Assembly (NCBI GenBank): GCA_030549335.1
Contig: CM060186.1
Location: forward strand, 19,211,189-19,275,188
From: Pontederia crassipes
Taxonomy: Eukaryota > Streptophyta > Magnoliopsida > Commelinales > Pontederiaceae
DNA length: 64,000 nt
Reading direction: 5' to 3'
Every line of letters begins with the position of its first letter. The stretch's first letter is position 1. Shown here one piece after another: positions 61,167-64,000 of the stretch. Under the pieces are notes generated by a model that saw only the letters and a list, made by a program, of their open reading frames with translations, was not told the origin of the DNA and did not search any database. Both the position numbers and the translations under genes were made by a program.

Positions 61167-61799
61167 TTTCACGGGGGGGCATTCTCGGGCACTAGACCTC
61201 ATGCAGCGACTAGGCGGATAGGCACCTACCCAAACCTATTTTGAGTAGCAATGAAAGATTTATGGTCGAGATAACTATGCCGAGAGTGTTGGTCTATTCG
61301 TCATGGGTATGTGGCATTAGCGCATTGCGGCGTTAATGTAGGCGCTTGGACGCTTAAAGTTCGAAGCGGCAGCCGATGTACCACGGGGCACTAAGAATGT
61401 TCTCTGATGTGAGTTACCACCCCACGCTCAAGGCCATGACATTAGAATTGAAGAAATCTTACTTGTATTGAATATGATGAAACATAATATACATATGAGC
61501 CTCGAAAGGTACTAGTGAACTCCTCCCAATGTACCGTAGGTATAGGAGTCTTATTACATATGGAAGATATAAAAGACATACCCTACGGGTAACGCCAATG
61601 TAACTTAACCATTCATAAGGATGACCTTACAAAATAAATGCCCTAAAGACGGATAACTTGGTACTCCGCAATATTACGCAGTGCAGAGTGGCTGCATGTA
61701 TTCCATGATTTCGGCACTGAGCGGCCGAGAGCTTTAAGTTGAGCGACACTAGTGCCGCGAAACTTCACGCTTCGTGTCATGGAAAAATGCCTCATGACA
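61167..61799 (-). repeat. 5' LTR of the older element
   Basis: About 633 bp; its pair is the split LTR 53203-53398 plus 57737-58195. It has the same ordered phrases (GGCGGATAGGCACCTA, ACTCCTCCCA.TGTACCGTAGG and ATTACGCAGTGC) as the other LTRs of the family. Confidence 0.85.
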
Positions 61800-62377
61800 C
61801 GCATAGTGGGAGAGGCGGGCCATATGATCAAATTTTGGAGCATTAGGTGTTATGAATGAAGTGAGGTTGTGAGGTGTACTCCATTGCATTAGCTGATAGG
61901 GTGTGCATACATAAGTGTAATTGGTGCCCACTACTTTCAAGATTGCATATATACATTAATATCATTTTGTTTAACAAAATATCTACACTAACTATATAGC
62001 TAGATAACTATTAGTAAAATAATGAAGTATTGTAATAACAAGCTTACCTAATAAATTTTAAAACATAAAAGCATAGCAATATTGTCATGTTATATTGCTC
62101 AAGAAATTCATGTTCTAAATAACTTAACTATTAGGAGTTAATTAGAAGGATGATCTAATAAAAAAATTGATATTTAAAACATATAGTAAGATTATATAAA
62201 AATATAAGTAAGTTAATGTGAAGAACGTAAATAAGAAAATATAAGTTTGCGTCACATGAAAAAAAAAAGAGTAGGAAAAAGAAAGGGGGAGAGAGAGAGT
62301 AAAAAAAACACATCAGGCCGAAAAAAAAAGTGAAGGTAATCGACACACCTTTGGGCCACAACGCTCGCCATTGGCTG
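61800..62377. other. No gene seen
   Basis: AT-rich intergenic DNA with A-runs (62258-62335) before the GC-rich putative promoter and leader. Confidence 0.45.
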
Positions 62378-62379
62378 TG

Positions 62380-62596
62380 GCTGAGGCCCGTTCGTGCGCC
62401 TTCCCATGCCCCCTGTTCACAATACAAGGGAAGGTAACCGAGTGGGCCGCGATTGCATCGCCTAGCTCACTTTTGCGACTTTTTGGACGTACCTTTTACG
62501 CCATTTCTTCGTACAGAAACTGCTCGTCTCGTCTCGTCTCCTCCCTCCTTCCCCAAACCGAAGCGCCAAAGAGCTTTGCCTCCAGAGCTATCGAGG
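62380..62596 (+). other. Putative 5' untranslated exon of a gene extending beyond the window
   Basis: GC-rich, pyrimidine-rich DNA (CGTCTCGTCTCGTCTCC at about 62525) ends in AGCTATCGAG/GTACGAATTTG near 62595, which looks like a splice donor after a non-coding first exon. No TATA box is obvious and no coding exon follows within the remaining 1.4 kb, so this is inferred from composition only. Confidence 0.3.
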
Positions 62597-63082
62597 TACG
62601 AATTTGAAGCCTTCTTTCTCCTACTCTGTGTGTTTGAATTGGTCTCAATCTTACGCTTGGGGTGGCTTTGTCTCTTGCGCCAAAGTGTTCAACAGTTGCT
62701 GCAGCGGGTAAATACATGAGTTGGATTCTGCAGCCCGTTTCAGACGGCGCAGTGTTTAGAAATTTAGGACCATCATAACTATATACTATCCATTCTACCG
62801 CCCTTTTCACCCAATTGTCGCCGCCGCCTGCAGCCGGTTGTTACCGCCTGCCGCCGTGTGTTGACGCCTGTCGCCGTGTTTTCCAGCCGTCTGTCGCCTG
62901 GCGTTTCTGCCACTCGCCGTGAATCGCTGGTTCTCTCCTTCTCCTCCCTCCCTCAATCTCTCACACTCGCTGTCGTTGTTCTTTTTCTGTCGCACCCATT
63001 CTTTTTTCTTTCGCTGGTCTGCTCCTGCTCCCTGCTCACCTGCGCGCTGAGGTCGCACTGTTGTCTCCCTCCTTGTTCGCGG

Positions 63083-63255
63083 TAGCAGGGAGACCCGGCG
63101 CCTCTCGGGCGACTTCCTGCTCCCACGATCAGGGAGCGCCGAGGTCTCCCTGCCCTCGCGAGCAGGGAGGCACACGAGAGGTGCTGGAGTCTCTCTGCTG
63201 CTCACGAGCAGGGAGGTGCCGAGGTCTCCCTGCTCGCGCAATGCAGTAGGGAGGC
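63083..63255. repeat. Hairpin-forming GC-rich repeat
   Basis: Four or five units alternate GAGCAGGGAG and CTCCCTGCTC with GCCGAGGT between them. The cleanest is CGAGCAGGGAG (63205-63215) facing CTCCCTGCTCG (63226-63236), a perfect 11-bp stem with a 10-base loop. Adjacent units can also pair with each other. Confidence 0.75.
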
Positions 63256-64000
63256 CGGCCTGAGTTCTGTGCATGTTTAAAACTTTAAGTTAGGAATTAG
63301 GATTGTATAAGTGCATGTTTAGTTAGGTTTGAATTAGGTTCTGATTATTGTATGGAATGTTACAAATGTGTTAGTGTTACAGTCACATATTTAGGTAAAG
63401 AAAAATGACATCTGATTTGAACACTTTGCTTTAGTTGCATTAGTCTTTTATGCATATGCCAATTCCTTATTTTGATAGAACTTGACTCGTGATACATCAT
63501 GTGATGTTTTGTTATTCTGAATTTTAATGACTTGGATGGTAAAACTTATTTTAGTTTTGGTAATTTGAAATTTTGCATTGATCCTTTGACATGTTGTTTG
63601 ATATTTGATAACTTGATGAAAATTTTACTTTATTATAATAAAACTATAATATTATATTTAGTTTCGTGCTAATTAATATATTAAAAATAATTTGGTAGAA
63701 TCAGTCCAGTCGTGTTATGTATTCACAATTTAAGTTTTCGTGCTAATTAATATATTGATCCTTTGATGTGTTTGACAACATTGGTGAGATCAATTGATAT
63801 GTGACAATACAATTGAATCCTTTTCATTCGGAGTGTGCTGATAACTTCTGATTTATCCTATTTAATATTGTCAAAATCGGGTCCCAACACGTAAAAACGT
63901 ATGACTTTACGATTCCACGTTTGAAAAACATGCTCGAGCCTACCCTGGATTGAATCCGGCCAGCACGCGGTAGAATCGCGTGCTGCAACGAAGCTCGTCT
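63256..64000. other. No gene seen
   Basis: AT-rich DNA. TTTCGTGCTAATTAATATATT occurs twice (about 63662 and 63737). The last 100 bases become GC-richer (GGTCCCAACACG, ATCCGGCCAGCACGCGG) and may enter another repeat or gene cut by the window end. Confidence 0.4.

Larger units (their letters stand above)
53203..61799 (-). mobile_element. Older non-coding LTR element (LARD-like), split by a younger copy
   Basis: Minus-strand element. Its 5' LTR is 61167-61799 and its primer site follows (reverse complement of GCTCTGATATCACT, about 61153-61166). Internal DNA of about 3.0 kb (58196-61166) ends in a purine tract (reverse complement of TTCTCCCCCATCAAA), then the 3' LTR, which is cut into 57737-58195 and 53203-53398 by the younger element. 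The internal part shows no gag or pol domain; the short frames on both strands look random. This fits a large retrotransposon derivative moved by another element's proteins. Its LTRs differ more than those of the younger copy, as expected for the host of a nested insertion. No clear outer target duplication was seen. Confidence 0.85.

Noticed and set aside
53198-61804. 5-bp target duplication of the older LTR element
   Set aside because: The flanks GTGCG and CGCAT do not match; left unresolved.
1-64000. CRISPR arrays, bacterial operons, Shine-Dalgarno sites
   Set aside because: The window is plant nuclear DNA; the regular repeats present are tandem satellites without spacer structure.
1-64000. 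Intact tRNA or rRNA genes
   Set aside because: No sequence with a full cloverleaf-type A box, B box and pairing acceptor stem, and no rRNA core motif, was recognised.

Overview
This is nuclear DNA from a flowering plant. The intact genes have GT-AG introns and plant-specific products (a GASA/snakin peptide, a CLE peptide, a GT47 exostosin-type glycosyltransferase and a sphingoid-base C4-hydroxylase). Very GC-rich coding exons set in AT-rich introns and intergenic DNA suggest a monocot. The species cannot be named from the sequence. Most of the window is transposable-element debris, much of it nested.

Layout. 1-5.4 kb: a decayed FAR1/FRS-type (MULE transposase) gene, followed on the minus strand by fragments of an LSG1-type ribosome-assembly GTPase and possibly a GRF zinc-finger gene. 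6.3-7.3 kb: a GC-rich repetitive island ending in a 40-bp palindrome. 8.85-9.71 kb: an intact four-exon GASA gene. 11.2-16.6 kb: a PPR gene fragment, foldback and MULE-like inverted-repeat elements, a decayed AT-rich tandem array split by a hAT-like element, an LTR-like block and a 75-bp tandem repeat. 17.0-18.9 kb: the 3' part of a CACTA transposon split by a hAT element with a perfect 8-bp target duplication. 19-22.7 kb: LTR debris and a MITE.

24.8-27.5 kb is a small genic island: a two-exon GT47 gene on the plus strand converges on a small CLE signalling-peptide gene on the minus strand. 29.3-35.6 kb is a degenerate L1-type LINE on the minus strand. It is split by a 963-bp foldback MULE flanked by perfect 9-bp target duplications. 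37.0-40.1 kb holds an intact sphinganine C4-hydroxylase gene. Its last 61 coding bases, 3' flank and the edge of a hAT element (about 1.1 kb) are repeated in tandem with no difference seen by eye.

43.7-51.1 kb is a degraded Ty3/gypsy chromovirus-like element with both LTRs. 53.2-61.8 kb holds two copies of one non-coding LTR element family in the same orientation, the younger inserted in an LTR of the older. The last 1.6 kb looks like the promoter and 5' untranslated exon of a gene that runs off the window, followed by a hairpin-forming GC-rich repeat.

Four host genes look functional (GASA, GT47, CLE, C4-hydroxylase). They serve different pathways and form no cluster. No operon-like or defence-like system was found. 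The points most worth a second look are the unannotated CLE gene with tryptophan at position 4 of the peptide, the tandem duplication at the hydroxylase 3' end, and the family of foldback elements with AT-rich arms and GC-rich centres.
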